Shown: one piece after another, positions 34,890 through 47,717 of the stretch
Layout of the letters: each line of letters starts with the position of its first letter
How positions within the stretch are numbered: position 1 is the stretch's first letter
Position numbers and translations under genes: made by a program
The notes under the pieces: generated by a model
Told to the model about the DNA's origin: nothing
Seen by the model: the letters and a program-made list of their open reading frames with translations, nothing else
Database searches by the model: none
Origin: Cymodocea nodosa
Taxonomy: Eukaryota > Streptophyta > Magnoliopsida > Alismatales > Cymodoceaceae
Assembly: GCA_036874045.1 (NCBI GenBank)
Contig: CM072336.1
Coordinates: forward strand, 18,223,001 to 18,287,000
Direction of reading: 5' to 3'
DNA: 64,000 nt

Positions 34890-36502
34890 TGTTGAGTATT
34901 TTTGTTTTGATGATGTGTGCTGAATGAAAATAATCATATTTGCTCAATTACTATTGCTTGTGAAAAGAAATTAAAATCATCAATTAATACAGAAAAAGCT
35001 TACTGATATAAATACTTGTTTGTATTGGATCTGAAGTTAATATCTAGTCGTTTCGTTGCATTAATTTCTCATTTAGCTAAACGTTAAGTTAACGTGTGTT
35101 TTTATTGAAAAGCATGATATGTTTTAATGTTATATCTTCTGTATCATGAACAGTGCACGTTTAGACAACTCGTTAAGTTAGAGTTTTGTTTGTATAGAGG
35201 TCACGTGAGAACTCGTTAAGTTAGAGGCTTAAAGGTTAAAATAGGTCACATGATAACTCGTTAAATTAGTGAGTAAAAGAAGAGACGAACTCGTTAAGTT
35301 AGTGTTATACACGTGGTGAAATTATAAGTTATGAATGTTGTATTGTATCATGTGAGGTGCACATGTTTAACTCGTTAAGTTAACATAACTAAACGCGTTG
35401 AGTTGCTATATTGAACACTAAGGCAACGCGTTAGGTTAGCGTTATAAACTTAAGTTGTTATTTTTGCACGTGGTAAAATTCTTATTATAAAAACATTTGT
35501 TTATTACTGGTTCGTTGAGTTATCATAACACAACGGAAATGGTTCGTTGAGTTATCATAACACAATGGAGATAGTTCATTGAGAGAGCATAACACCACAG
35601 ACTTAGTTCGTTGAGTTAGCTACAGTACTTGTCACGTGAAGTGGCACATGAGGAACTCGTTAAGTTAGAAACGTTAAGTTATATATATACTTGTGTTACT
35701 CGTTTAGTTAATATTAAAGTAACGACTTCTTATTACACTGATGAAAAACTTTTGGACGAGAAAGTTTATTTTGCAGGAAATTTTTCAGAGATCCAAGACT
35801 GATGATTAAAGAAAATTCAAAATATAAACGTGGGTTAGAACGTGTGTGTTTCGATGAAGGAAAAAGAAAAGACGTGGAGAAGTGGAAAACTGGTGGTGGT
35901 TAAACGTGAAGGATATGCATGAAATGAAGATACAATATAAAAGGCATAGAATTCTCGTTGATCAATTTATCCTTGCATACAAAACGAAAAATCTTTTCAA
36001 GGATCAAACCATCCCTGCACACTAAAAGAAAAATCTTTTTCAAGGATCAAAAACACATTCTCGGGGAAAATCTCTCAAGTGGAAGAAAGTTCAATGAAGC
36101 ATAAAAAGGTAAGATTTTCGTCACTGAAGATTTGAAGTATCAGAAGAAAGCAAATTCGGTGAAGCATGAAAAGACAAGATATTCGTCACCGAAGAATTGT
36201 TGAAGAAGAAAAAGAAGAAGAAGAAATATCTCAAACAGGGAGAAAAGTTTTAAATTCCGCAAATTAGTTTTCTCTGTTTGTAGTTATGAAATTGTTTAGA
36301 TGATACATGGTATCGAAATATAATTGCATCTACAATTTCTGAGGAGAATTGAATTGTATATTGTAATTGAAACCTTGAATAAAAATGATTTTATGAAAAC
36401 AATGTCTCGACTTGTTTTTGAGATTTAAAGTTTCAATTATATTTCAAAAAATATTAAAGATACACAATTCACCCCCCTCTTGTGTAGTCATACAATCCTA
36501 CA
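34890..36502 (+). repeat. Solo LTR, Sirevirus-like family A
   Basis: 1613 bp, TGTTGAGTATTTTTG to AATCCTACA, flanked by AAAGA (34885-34889 and 36503-36507). TATA box TATAAAAGG at 35936-35944. It carries two copies of a 65-bp unit (GTAAGATTTTCGTCACTGAA) near 36110-36200. Confidence 0.94.
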
Positions 36503-36518
36503 AAAGATTTCAACCTCA

Positions 36519-36897
36519 ACAACGTGTTACCTTAGTGTCTATTCCAGTAACTCAATGTGTATAGTTATGCTAACTTAACAAGTTGTACATGTGCAACTGA
36601 CGTGATATAATAAATCATTTAAATTCAACACATGTATAATTCTAACTTAACAAGTTCAGATATTTCAAATACTTACGAACTTAACTATCTGATGCTCAGA
36701 TGCATTTTAGATAGTTACCAAATAACTTACTGAACACTCACTTAAGTCATGCATTAAGGTTACAACACGTGTACTCCAAGAAATAATAAAATATTCTTTA
36801 AGCATTTAAAACATAACTGTTCAGTACATGCAATATAACTCTCCAAAATAACAGAAAATTCGGAAACTTAAGAATTTCAAAGCTTGAAACTTAAGAA
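36519..36897 (-). repeat. Athila-like LTR fragment
   Basis: Matches 58190-58900 with gaps: GCGTTACCTTAGT-type start, CGATGCTCAGATGCATTT and ACACGTGTACTCC. It is joined to the integrase remnant on the left and to a chimeric LTR fragment on the right. Confidence 0.75.
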
Positions 36898-37336
36898 TTT
36901 TATGAAACTCGAACAGTTATCTATCCATGCGTATAAAAACTCGAACAGTTATCTAACTCTTCGATTTTTCATTACCGAATGCACATGGAAAACACGTGAA
37001 AGCTTAAAACATTAAAACACATGTCCAAATAACTTAACTATACGAGTTTTTAACATAACTCTACGACTAAAAGGAAATGTTAACTATTCAAAAGTTTACA
37101 TTACCTATTTCTGCATAATATTAACATAATGTGTTACCTTAGTATTTATTCCAGTAACTCAATGCGTATAGTTATGCTAACTTAATGAGTTATACATGTG
37201 CAACTCACATGACATAATAAAGCATTTAAATTCAATACGTGCATAATTCTAACTTAACAAGTTTAGATATTTCAAATACTTACAAACCTAACTATTCGAT
37301 GCTCAGATGCATTTCGGGTAGTTAACAAATAACTTA
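36898..37336 (-). repeat. Chimeric LTR fragment (family-B segment plus Ty3-type segment)
   Basis: 36898-37105 is family-B Copia LTR (minus). 37106-37336 is Athila-like LTR (minus). The junction word (TGCATAATATTAACA) is the reverse of that at 6257, showing common descent with 5700-7866. 37337-37388 holds only unassigned flanking bases. Confidence 0.75.
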
Positions 37337-37388
37337 CATGCTAAATTTTGTTTATGTTATATAGAATCACAACAAATGGAATTGATGA

Positions 37389-38641
37389 TGTTAGGAATTT
37401 TGTTTTGATGATGAATGCTTTATTAAAGTTTTTAAATAAGTCTAAATAATATTTTCTAAGTATAATAGTCATGTAATTAAATGTTAACAAGTTATCGGAA
37501 AGTTTCACTTACAATTTCGGATAGTTAACTTTCAGATAGTTATAGTTTTCGAATAGTTAAAGTTTTCGGATAGTTAGCATTTCACAGTTAAACTTTTGGA
37601 TAGTTAATGTTTCGATTTAGTCAAAGAGTTATGTTAAAAACTCGTATAGTTAAGTTATCTGCATGTGTGTTTTTAATGTTTTAAGTTGTCACATGTTTTC
37701 CATGTGCGTTCGACAATGAAAATCGAAGAGTTAAATAGCTGTTCGAGTTTTTATATGCATGGATAGATAACTGTTCGAGTTTTATAAAATGACTAACGAA
37801 CAAATAAGTTTTCTATGTTTAGTCACGTGTTTTGCAGGTGCAAAAACTCGAAGAGTTACAGATAAGTGTTCGAGTTTTTATAGGACTTAAAGGATAAGTG
37901 TTCGACTAAAACGAAGACTTAGAAGATATTCCACAAAACTCTAAGAAGATAAAGTTTCGATGAATCTACGAGTGGAGATCGTGGAAATTCAAAATGATAG
38001 TGGAGAAAGTGAAAATTCAAAAAGGTAGTAATTTGGATTAAAAGAAAAAATTAGTGCATTCATTATGGATTATGGATTGTGAATTAAGTGGATGAACATG
38101 CTGAACGTGAAGATAGAGTTTAACTACTAATAGAGAGTATGAGCTACATTACATCTAGAGGATCCCAATCTCAAAAACCAAGTTTGAATATTCAATTCGA
38201 ATCCCTAATTGAAAAGTTAAGTTTGAATATTCATATTTAGAAAAATTCTCCAACATCAGAAGAAGTTCGAAATTCCAAGCAATTTTAGAAAAAGAGCTAC
38301 AAACGCAAGAAATCTGGAAATTCAACAATTGGAGAAGAAGAGATACAGAAGCTGAGCAAAAAGAAGGAAAGGAGTTATGTGCATAAAGATTAGGTTTTAT
38401 ACAATTCGAAATTAGTTTTGAATAAGGACTTCATTTTCTATTTGAATTGTATATCGGACATTACTATATCAAAACTGTTAAGAAGGGAATTGAGTTGAAA
38501 AGATATTGTAAATTCTTTTTTTAAAGTTTATAAAGAATAGAATTTTATTTATGAGTGTTTTGTGCTCTTATTTTATCCGCTGGTAATTTTAATTATTAAA
38601 GACACAATTCACCCCCCCTCTTGTGATACAACGATCCTACA
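37389..38641 (+). repeat. 5' LTR of family-B element
   Basis: 1253 bp, TGTTAGGAATTTTG to GATCCTACA. It matches solo copies at 2244-3461 and 9171-10047/25077-25370. Confidence 0.93.
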
Positions 38642-38643
38642 AC

Positions 38644-38655
38644 TGATATAAGAGC
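38644..38655 (+). other. Decayed primer-binding site of family-B element
   Basis: TGATATAAGAGC matches 10 of 12 bases of the initiator tRNA-Met site (TGGTATCAGAGC). It starts 2 bases after the LTR. Confidence 0.85.
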
Positions 38656-38736
38656 ACTTTATCTTAATTAAGAGCTTTCATTTCTCTATTTAGGAATCGG
38701 TTTTTCCTGTCATTTACTCAAGATCATCTGTTTAAA

Positions 38737-40484
38737 ATGGATAATACTAAAATCTTAGTTATAATTGAAGGACAAACCACTAATCATCCTCCTATGTTCG
38801 AAAGTAGCAATTATGGCTATTGGAAATATAGGATAAAAGTATTCTTTCAGTCAATTGATTTCAAACTATGGCATATAATTAGCAATCCTATAGTGTTAGT
38901 TATGACTCCATATGATACTTGGACTTTTGATGAAAAAGAGTGAATGACACTGAATGCTAAAGGTTTAAACATCAAGTTTTGTGCTTTATCTCATGATCAA
39001 TTTAACAAAGTTTCTGCATATCAAACTGCATATGAGATATGGCATGCATTAGAAGTTGCCAATGAAGGTACTAACTAGGTCAAGGAATCTAAGATTAATA
39101 TGTTAGTACATAAATATGAGCTTTTTAAAATGCACGAAAATGAATGTATCTCTGATATGTTTTCCCGTTTTCTTGATATTGTAAATTCATTAAAATCTTT
39201 AGGCAAGAAATTCGAGGAAAAAGACTTGGTAAGAAAAATCCTTAGATCTTTAACTAAAATTTGGGCTCAAAAGACAACATCTATTAAAGAGTCCAAAGAT
39301 TTAAATACATATACTCTCGATGATCTCATAGGCAATTTGATAGCCTATGAAGTATAACATTTAGATCCAAAAGGGAAGAATCCTAGAAAGGATCTGGCTT
39401 TTGAGGCTAATAAAGTCTCAGAAGTCACTAGTGATTCTGACGATGATTTACTGTTGTTGACCAGAAAATTTAAAAATCTGTTGAAGGAACATAGGAACTT
39501 TAAATTAGCAAAGACATTTGGAGATATGGAGAAGAAGTCATTCATGAAAGACAAAATCATATGCTACAAGTGCAACAAGTTGGGTCACTTTCAAATTGAT
39601 TGTCCTTTCGACAAAGATAAAACGAATTTGAGGAGGAATTTCAGGAATAAGAAATTCAAAAGAGAAGGGCACTTAAAGTGACATAGGATGACTCTTCAAC
39701 TTCACAAAGTGAAGAAACAAAGGATTCAACATTAGACAATGAATCCTCATCAACATCAGATTCAGAAGAAAATCTAGCAAACATATGCTTCATGGCAAAG
39801 TCTAGTGAGGTATCCTCTAATCAAAATGCTAGTTTTGATGGATTACTTGTTGAATACAATAAACTGGCTAGAAAATATAAGAAAGTAACAACAGAAGGAA
39901 AGAACACTAGGAAAATGCTAGATGAATCTAAAAATAAGATTGATTTTCTGAACACTACGTTGAATAAATTTAAAGAAGAAAATCAAAAGCATGCACAAGA
40001 AATTTTAAAGTTTACTACAATAGAAAGAAAATTGCATGCTAATTGTGAAAATTTAATTGTTGATAAGAAGAAAATGGTCTGTGAAATTGAAAAACTTAAA
40101 CTGACTATTACTGATTTAAATTCAGAAATTGATATGTTAAAGATTAAGGTTTGAGATCAAAAGGCTACATTAAGTAAATGGAATAATAGTCAAACCATAA
40201 CAAATGAACTTAGTAGTAAAATATCAAATGTAGAAAAACATGGTATTGGTTTACACGATGCATCTTTTGAAAATTATATACTGCATGATGGTACTACTAA
40301 AAATAATGTCTTTATTTCCAATACTAAGAATAGTAAAAGAAAAACTATTCCATGTGTGATTAAAAAGGGAGATAAATATGTGCAAATTGATAAAATGCAA
40401 GATATAAATAATAGCACACAATGCAACAATTTCAAAAGAAATTTTCAGAAAAATCAAGCTATGCCATTTGAGAATCTTAATATT
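38737..40484 (+). pseudogene. Gag of family-B Sirevirus element
   Basis: Starts MDNTKILVIIEGQTTNHPP and stops at 38941. The frame goes on through FCALSHDQFNKVSAYQTAYE, KINMLVHKYELFKM, LVRKILRSL, the zinc knuckle CYKCNKLGHFQIDC and then, after stops at about 39679, a coiled-coil tail (39792-40154, MLDESKNKIDFLNTTLNKF). Stops include TAG after EGTN and TAA after AYEV, where family A has or had Gln. It is interrupted at 40484 by a solo LTR and continues beyond it at 42323. Confidence 0.9.
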
Positions 40485-42322
40485 TGTTGAGTATTTTTGT
40501 TTTGATGATGTGTGCTGAATGAAAATAATCATATTTGCTCAATTACTATTGCTTGTGAAAAGAAATTAAAATCATCAATTAATACAAAAAAAGTTTACTG
40601 ATATAAATACTTGTCTGTATTGGATCTGAAGTTAATAACTAGTCGTTTCATTGCATTAATTTCTCATTTAGCTAAACGTTAAGTTAACGTGTGTTTTTAT
40701 TGAAAAGCATGATATGTTTTAAAGTTATATCTTCTGTATCATGAACAGTGCACGTTTAGACAACTCGTTAAGTTAGAGTTTTGTTTGTATAGAGGTTACA
40801 TGAGAACTCGTTAAGTTAGAGGCTTAAAGGTTAAAATAGGTCACGTGATAACTCGTTAAGTTTGTGAGTAAAAGAAGAGACGAACTCGTTAAGTTAGTGA
40901 GTAAAAGAAAAGACGAACTCGTTAAGTTAGTGTTATACACATGGTGAAATTATAAGTTACGAATGTTGTATTGTATCACGTGAGGTGCACATGTTTAACT
41001 CGTTAAGTTAACATAACTAAATGCGTTGAGTTGCTATATTGAACATTAAAGCAACGCGTTAGGTTAGCGTTATAAAGTTAAGTTGTTATTTTTGCATGTG
41101 GTAAAATTCTTATTATAAAAACATTTGTTTATTACTGAATCAATGAGTTAAAGTTTGTTCGGAGACTTACAATCGTAACTATCCGAAAGGTAACTTAAGT
41201 TATGTTTTCAGGTCTTGACACGTGTCTCACTAGTTTTATAATATAAAGAGTTTTTCGGTGACTTACAGTCGTAACTATCCGAAACTTAAACTGTTTTCGG
41301 TGAGTTATCATTTAACCTTCCGAAAGAAAGGTTAAGCTGGTTCGTTGAGATAGCATAACACCACAGACTTAGTTCGTTGAGTTAGCTACAATACTTGTCA
41401 CGTGAAATGGCACATGGTGAACTCGTTAAGTTATATATATATACTTGTGTTACTCGTTTAGTTAACATTAAAGTAACGACTTCTTATTACACTAATGAAA
41501 AACTTTTGGACGAGAAAGTTTATTTTGTAGGAAATTTTTCAGAGATCCAAGACTTATGATTAAAGGAAATTCAAAATATAAATGTGGGTTGGAACGTGTG
41601 TGTTTCGATGAAGGAAAAAGAAAAGACGTGGAGAAGTGGAAAACTGGTAGTGATTAAACGTGGAGGATATGCATGAAATGAAGATATAGTATAAAAGGCA
41701 TAGAGTTCTCATTGATCAAACCATCCTTGCACACAAAAAGAAAAATCTTTTCAAGGATCAAACCATCCCTGCACACCAAAAGAAAAATCTTTTTCAAGGA
41801 ACAAAAACACCTCTTCGGGCAAAATCTCTCAAGTGGAAGAAAGTTCAGTGAAGTAGAAAAAGGTAAGATTTTCGTCACTGAAAATTTGAAGTATCAGAAG
41901 GAAGAAAATTCAGTGAAGCATAAAAAGGTAAGATTTTCGTCACTGAAGATTTGAAGTATCAGAAGAAAGCAAATTCGGTGAAGCATGAAAAGACAAGATA
42001 TTCGTCACTAAAGAATTGTTGAAGAAGAAAAAGAAGAAGAAGAAAGATCTCAAACAGGGAGAAAAGTTTTAAATTCCGCAAATTAGTTTTCTCTATTTGT
42101 AGTTTTGAAATTGTGTAGATGATACATGGTATCGAAATATAATTGCATCTACAATTTCTAAGGAGAATTGAATTGTATATTGTAATTGAAACCTTGAATA
42201 AAAATGATTTTATGAAAACAATGTCTCGACTTGTTTTTGAGTTTTAAAGTTTCAATTATATTTCAGAAAATATTAAAAATACACAATTAACCCCCCTCTT
42301 GTGTAGCCATACGATCCTACAA
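40485..42322 (+). repeat. Solo LTR, family A, inside gag of family B
   Basis: 1838 bp with duplication ATATT (40480-40484 and 42323-42327). The reading frame of the host gag continues across the site. It is longer than other A LTRs: an extra block of about 200 bp at 41140-41340 resembles Athila-type LTR words (CGTAACTATCCGAAA, GACACGTGTC), a third 65-bp unit lies at 41850-42010, and one 33-bp unit is doubled near 40860-40930. Confidence 0.94.
41850..42014 (+). repeat. 65-bp tandem repeat within LTR, about 2.6 units
   Basis: Unit GAAGCATAAAAAGGTAAGAT then TTTCGTCACTGAAGATTTGA and AGTATCAGAAG. Other family-A LTRs have one unit fewer. Confidence 0.85.
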
Positions 42323-43573
42323 TATTCTTGATCAATTTTCTTCATATTTAAAGAATTTCGGATATTGGAATCAGCAATCAAATAATGTTAGAAATGAAAA
42401 TTTCAACTCTAGTTTACATAGAGATAAATGTTCTAATAAGTATAACACTAAGAGAAATAAACGTAAGAATAATTATCAGAAGATAGATAAGTTGAAGTTT
42501 AAAAATATTGATTATTTTGATATAACTCTCTCTAAAATTCTTAGACCCACTCAAAAATGGGTTCCAAGAGATAAAATCTCTTTTTCATTGTTTTATAGGT
42601 ACACAAATCAAAATGGATAATGGACAGTGGAGCATCTAGTCACATGATTGGAGATATACGATTACTTACAAAAGTAACAAAGACTAAGAACGGACAAGTT
42701 ACCTTTGGAAATAAAAGTAAAACAAATATCCTTGGGTCTAGCAAGGTTCAGGTAACTGAAAAATATTTTATAAATGATGTCTTATTAGTGGAAAACTTAG
42801 GTTTTAATTTATTGAGTGTTCCTGTTTTAATGAAGTTTTACAGAGTACTTTTTGAAAAAGATTCTTGTAAAATTATGGACATGTCTACAAATGAAATTTT
42901 ATTCACTACATATTAGAAAGGATCCGTTTGTATTCTGAATTTTCCTTCTGATATTATTAAAGACAATGCTTGCTTAATTGCAAAATCAGATGAAGTTATT
43001 TTATGGTATAGAAGGTTAGGACACTCAAACTTAAAATTATTACAAAAGCTGTCTAAAAAGAATCTAGTTAGAGGTTTACCTAGTATTAAGTACTCGAAAG
43101 AGTTTATGTGTGATGCATGTCAACTAGGTAAATTACATAAAACATCCTTTAAAAGTTTAAATGAAATATCAAGCAAAAGAGTTTTAGAACTAGTGCATAT
43201 AGATTTATTTGGACCTACTAGGACAACCAGTCTAGGAGGTAAACATTATGCTTTTATACTAGTTGATTACTATTCTAGGTTTACTTGGGTTTATTTTCTA
43301 GCTAATAAAATTGAAGTTTTTGAAATATTTAAGATATTCTGTAATAAAGTTCAGAATGAGCAAAATGTTAAAATTCAAAAACCTAGGAGTGATCATGGTA
43401 CAAAATTTGATAATGATCAAATGGACACCTTTTGTGAAGAATTAGGTATAGATCATAGGTACTCATTTCCAAGAGCTCCTTCACAAAATGAGATAGTAGA
43501 ACGTAAAAACAAATCACTTCAGGAAATGTCTAGAACCATGTTAAATGAAAATAAGTTACCCCTATCTCTTTAG
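42323..43573 (+). pseudogene. Gag tail, protease and integrase of family B
   Basis: The gag tail (42323-42610) has NILRP-type residues before WVPRD. The protease motif MDSGASSHMIGDI opens at 42620. Pre-integrase residues follow after a TAG near 42914 (LWYRRLGHSN, CDACQLGKLHK). The integrase core has HIDLFGPTR (Asp), RSDHGTKFDND (Asp) and QNEIVERKN (Glu). A frame change lies near 42615, and the integrase ends at a TAG (43571-43573) where Trp is usual in the family (TGG to TAG). Confidence 0.92.
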
Positions 43574-45682
43574 GCAGAAGTAGTTCATACAACATGTTAT
43601 GTTATATATAGAGTACATGTAAGACCAATTTTGGATAAAACTCCTTATGAGATATGGTATAGCAGGGTTCTCAAAATAAGTTATTTAAAACCCTTTGGCT
43701 ACAAGTGTTTTATTTTAAACACTAAAGAATGTAGAGACAAATTTAGAGCCAAATCAGATGAGGGTATTTTTGTTGGTTATTCCATTAGAAGTAAGGCATA
43801 TAGAGTTTATAACAAATTAACAAAAACCATTGAGGAATTTCATGAAAATTCTCATTTGGATTTTAGACATGCTAAAAACTTTGATTCAAAAATTCTCCTA
43901 AAAATGATACCAAATGATGTTGACAAAGAAATTGAGAGATTATCTAACGGAATAAGAAATATAAACTTAAATGATGAATATTTAGAAGAAAATAATGTCA
44001 TACCTATAGAAAATGTGGAACAACATAGAAATTGGTGTTATGCTTCATCTCATCCTATCGAGCAGATAATAAGTGATCTTAATCAAGGAGTTAGGACTAG
44101 GTCATCAGTAGTCAACATTTGTGGTGCTTATCCATTTGCTTCTTTACTAGAACCTAAGAAAATTGAAGATGCCTTAGAAGATGAATTTTGGTATTTAGCT
44201 ATGCAAGATCAGCTAAATCAATTTATAAGAAATGAGCTATGGGATCTAGTTCCACCACTTGAAAATCAGTCCATAATAGGAACAAGGTGGGTATTTAGAA
44301 ACAAAGTAGATCAGGATGGACATATAGTTAAAAATAAAGCTAGGTTAGTTGCTCAAGGTTACAAGCAAGAGGAAGGAATTGATTATGATGAAACATTTGC
44401 TCCTGTTGCTAGACTAGAATCAATACAAATTTTGTTAGCATATGCTTGTTATATGGGTTTCAAATTATATCAAATAGATGTTAAGACTGCTTTTCTAAAT
44501 GGACATATAAAAGAAAAAGTTTATGTAAAACAACCTCTAGGTTTTGAAGATTCAAAACATCTTGAGTATGTTTACAAGCTTAAAGAGGCACTATATGGCC
44601 TTAAACAAGCCCCTAAGTCTTGGTATGAGAGATTATCTAAATTTCTTATGGAAAAAGGGTATTCTATGGGAAAGGCAGATCACACTCTTTTTATCAAGAA
44701 GGTCGAAAAACATATATTAGTAGTTCAAATCTATGTAGATGACATCATATTTGGAGCAACAAATGATAAATTAGTTGAGTCTTTTTCAAAAGACATGACT
44801 AATCAATTTGAAATGAGTATGATGGGTGAACTATCATTTTTCCTAGGCTTACAAATTAAGCAGTTAGATCAGGGTACTTTTATTTCACAAGAAAAATATA
44901 CTCGAGATTTATTAAAGAGGTTTGGTTTAGACAACACTAAAATAAAGAATACACCAATGAATACTATCACCAAGTTGGATAAAGATGACTCTGGAAAAAT
45001 GGTAGATATAAAACAATATAGAAGTATGATTGGTTCATTACTTTATTTAACAGCTAGCTGACCAGATATTATGTTTAGTGTGTGTACTTGTGCTAGATAT
45101 CAATCTAATCCTAAAGAATCACACCTACTTGCTGTTAAATGAATTTTTAAATATCTATTAGGAACCATCAATTTTGGATTTTTTTACTTTAAACACAGTT
45201 CTCTAAATTTAATAGGTTATAGTGATGCTGATTTCGCAAGATGTAAGTTTGAAAGAAAAAGCACCAATGACACATGTCAATTATTAGGAAATTCTTTAGT
45301 GTCATGGTTTAGCAAAAAGCAAAATTGTGTAGCATTATCTACAACTGAAGTTGAATATATAGCTGTTGCACTTTACTGTGCTCAAATCCTGTAGATTAGA
45401 CAAACTTTAAAAGATTTTAATTTAGCCTATGAACCAATTAAGATTTTCAGTGATAGTAGTTCTACAATAAGTTTGTCTAAAAATCTTGTCTTACATTCAC
45501 GAGCTAAACATATAGAAGTTCAACATCATTTTCTAAGGGATAATGTTATAAAAGGAAAAATAGTATTAAATTTTGTTCTTACCATAGAACAATTAGTAGA
45601 TCTATTTACAAAACCCTTAGATGAGAATACCTTTTCAAAATTACAATTAGAACTTGGTATCTGTAGGTTATTTGATGTTTAA
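43574..45682 (+). pseudogene. Integrase C-terminus, reverse transcriptase and RNase H, family B
   Basis: A long open piece of 476 codons (43631-45061) contains [54 protein letters not shown], the catalytic YVDD at residues 368-371 and FLGLQIKQ. After a TGA at 45059 RNase H continues in broken form (GYSDADFA, TTEVEYIAVA) to the intact last 69 codons (SRAKHIEVQHHFLRDN ... LFTKPLDEN). The polymerase domain itself is uninterrupted. Stops in RNase H are TGA, TGA and TAG. Confidence 0.93.
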
Positions 45683-46589
45683 ATTATCCCGTTCATTACA
45701 TAACATTTTGGTTTATTATAAGGTAGTTTTAGAATTTAATTTCTTTATTATAAAAAAAAAAGCAAAATATCTATTTTTGAATTACTGTTTTCTGGTAGTT
45801 AAGAATTTATGAAATTCTGATTTTTATTGAAGTCAATTTACTTAAGAAAAATTCAGAAAAGGTTACTTAAGGAAAGTTAATTTGATTTAATATGAGTGCC
45901 AATTGTATTTTTGTTACTTATGTATACGCCTTTATAAAGATTTTAACTAGAAAATACATAGAAAATATGTACTATTTATTAAAGGAAAGTTATTAGCATA
46001 CTGTTAGAAAAATTAAGTCTTGCGGTTGTCTTTTATTCAATTTACTATCTTATTTTATTGTTTATTTGCAATTGCTTAAGTAATTAAGTTCGTTGGGAGA
46101 TCTTAAACCCTAGTCACTTGAACCAACTAGTTTGGGATGTGCTGATTGAAAACTTATTTTACAAGTAATTCAGATTCTATTTAAGTTATAAAAATAAAAA
46201 AATTACCTATTCTCACTTATCATTGAGTAACTAGTTATCTTTCCCCTAAGCAAAGGATTGTGATCATGTAAAAAGATGATATTGTGGGAGGTAATACATG
46301 AAATATATATGTAAAAATTGAAAAAAAAGAGGAGGCAATGTACTCAAGCTTATTTTCTTTTACAGGTGTTATAACAATCCTGCCATACTCTATGCATATA
46401 ATCTTTGTTATTATCTATCCTTTACACATAATGTAATGCATTTATTTTCTTAAGTTCGTGTACTCATTATTGAATTCTTTTAAGTTACTTGAAGGTATAT
46501 CTCTATGAATTTTCTTTTATAAACTGAATAAGATAAAAGCTAGAAAGTCTAAATTGTTAAATCTATTACTTATTTCTGTATTTAAATTT
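45683..46589 (+). other. Spacer downstream of pol, family B
   Basis: AT-rich noncoding DNA, no gene. A purine-rich run (AAAAAAAAGAGGAGGC, 46321-46336) lies in it. Confidence 0.55.
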
Positions 46590-46590
46590 A

Positions 46591-46639
<49 letters not shown>
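46590..46639 (+). repeat. Compound microsatellite (TA)n(GA)n
   Basis: About 12 TA units followed by about 13 GA units. Confidence 0.95.
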
Positions 46640-46644
46640 CTCAA

Positions 46645-46800
46645 ATCTATTTAGGACTTGACAATCCAGTTTAAGTACGCTAGATTTTGAACTTAAATGA
46701 CACATCTATTTAAGGCTTAGCAACCAACTTAAGTTAGCTACTCTTGGACTTTAATGACAAATCTATTGGGGCTTGGCAACCTAGTTTAAGTACGCCATAA
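46645..46800 (+). repeat. About 60-bp tandem repeat, 2.6 units
   Basis: Unit pattern ATCTATT, GGCTTGGCAA, CTTAAGT/TTTAAGTACG, GACTTTAATGACA. It sits just upstream of the internal purine tract TGTAGGGGGAGC (46820-46831). Confidence 0.75.
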
Positions 46801-46830
46801 ATTCTCTATACTACATTTATGTAGGGGGAG

Positions 46831-47235
46831 CAATTTATCATATAAGAATTCAACCATTATGAATTATTATATACTTTAATGAAAGAATCTGCATAATCTC
46901 AGAAAATTAACATTATTTAAGTACAATTCTGAACTATCGGTGAATTACAGGCTTTTTAATTCTTAAATATCTAAATTTTCTATTGTTTTGGAAAGTTATA
47001 TTGTATGTACTAGACAGTTATGTTTTTAAATGATTAGAGAATATTTTATTATTTCCTGATGTACACGTGTTGACACCTTAATGCATGACTTAAGTGAATG
47101 TTTGATAAGTTATCTGGTAACTCTCTGAAATGCATCTAAGCATTGGATAGTTAGGTTTGTAAATATCCGAAATATCTGAACTTCTTAAGTTAGAATTATA
47201 CACGTGTTGAATTTAATTGCTTTATTCTATCTCAG
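46831..47235 (+). repeat. Athila-like LTR segment in the family-B spacer
   Basis: Collinear with 5765-6170 (AATGAAAGAATCTGCATAAT ... ACTTAAGTGAATG, ATGCATCTAAGCAT). No ends or duplication are visible. It lies directly upstream of the envelope-like ORF region. Confidence 0.75.
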
Positions 47236-47717
47236 GTTGAAACTCGAACAATTATGCTTAAGTCTTCGACTTTTTCGCATATCCATCCGAGAAACTCGAA
47301 CAATTAACTTAATATTATTATATTTTTATGAAAGACTTAATATCTGACAATAACTATTATAGTTTGTCGTATAGTTATGTGCTTTACTGCTCATAAAACT
47401 CGAATAGTTATCATAAGTCTTCAAATTTTCTCATTTTTTACTTAGCCAATAGTTATTTTCTTTACACGAACAGTTACACTAAGTATTCTACTTTTGTCAG
47501 TTGTAAAACTCGTACAGTTATTGTAAGCATTCGAGTTATTTATCAGTAACAGATCTTATATTTATGATTTCAGTGATTGAATCTGTTTATCCATTTATAA
47601 ACTCGAAGAGTTATAAATGTTTTATTGACAACCTTTCATGTTTCTACCTTGGTAAAACCCTAGTTTCACAATCTTTACTTCCACTAAGTTCTACAATGAA
47701 CAGCGAAGATTAATCGA
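47236..47717 (+). other. Upstream region of family-B envelope-like ORF
   Basis: Noncoding, with repeated AAACTCGAACAGTTAT-type words. A plausible 3' splice site, ATTTATGATTTCAG, ends near 47572. The ORF starts about 145 bp further on. Confidence 0.4.

Noticed and set aside
46590-46639. Possible CRISPR or satellite array
   Set aside because: Simple dinucleotide runs only; no spaced repeats.
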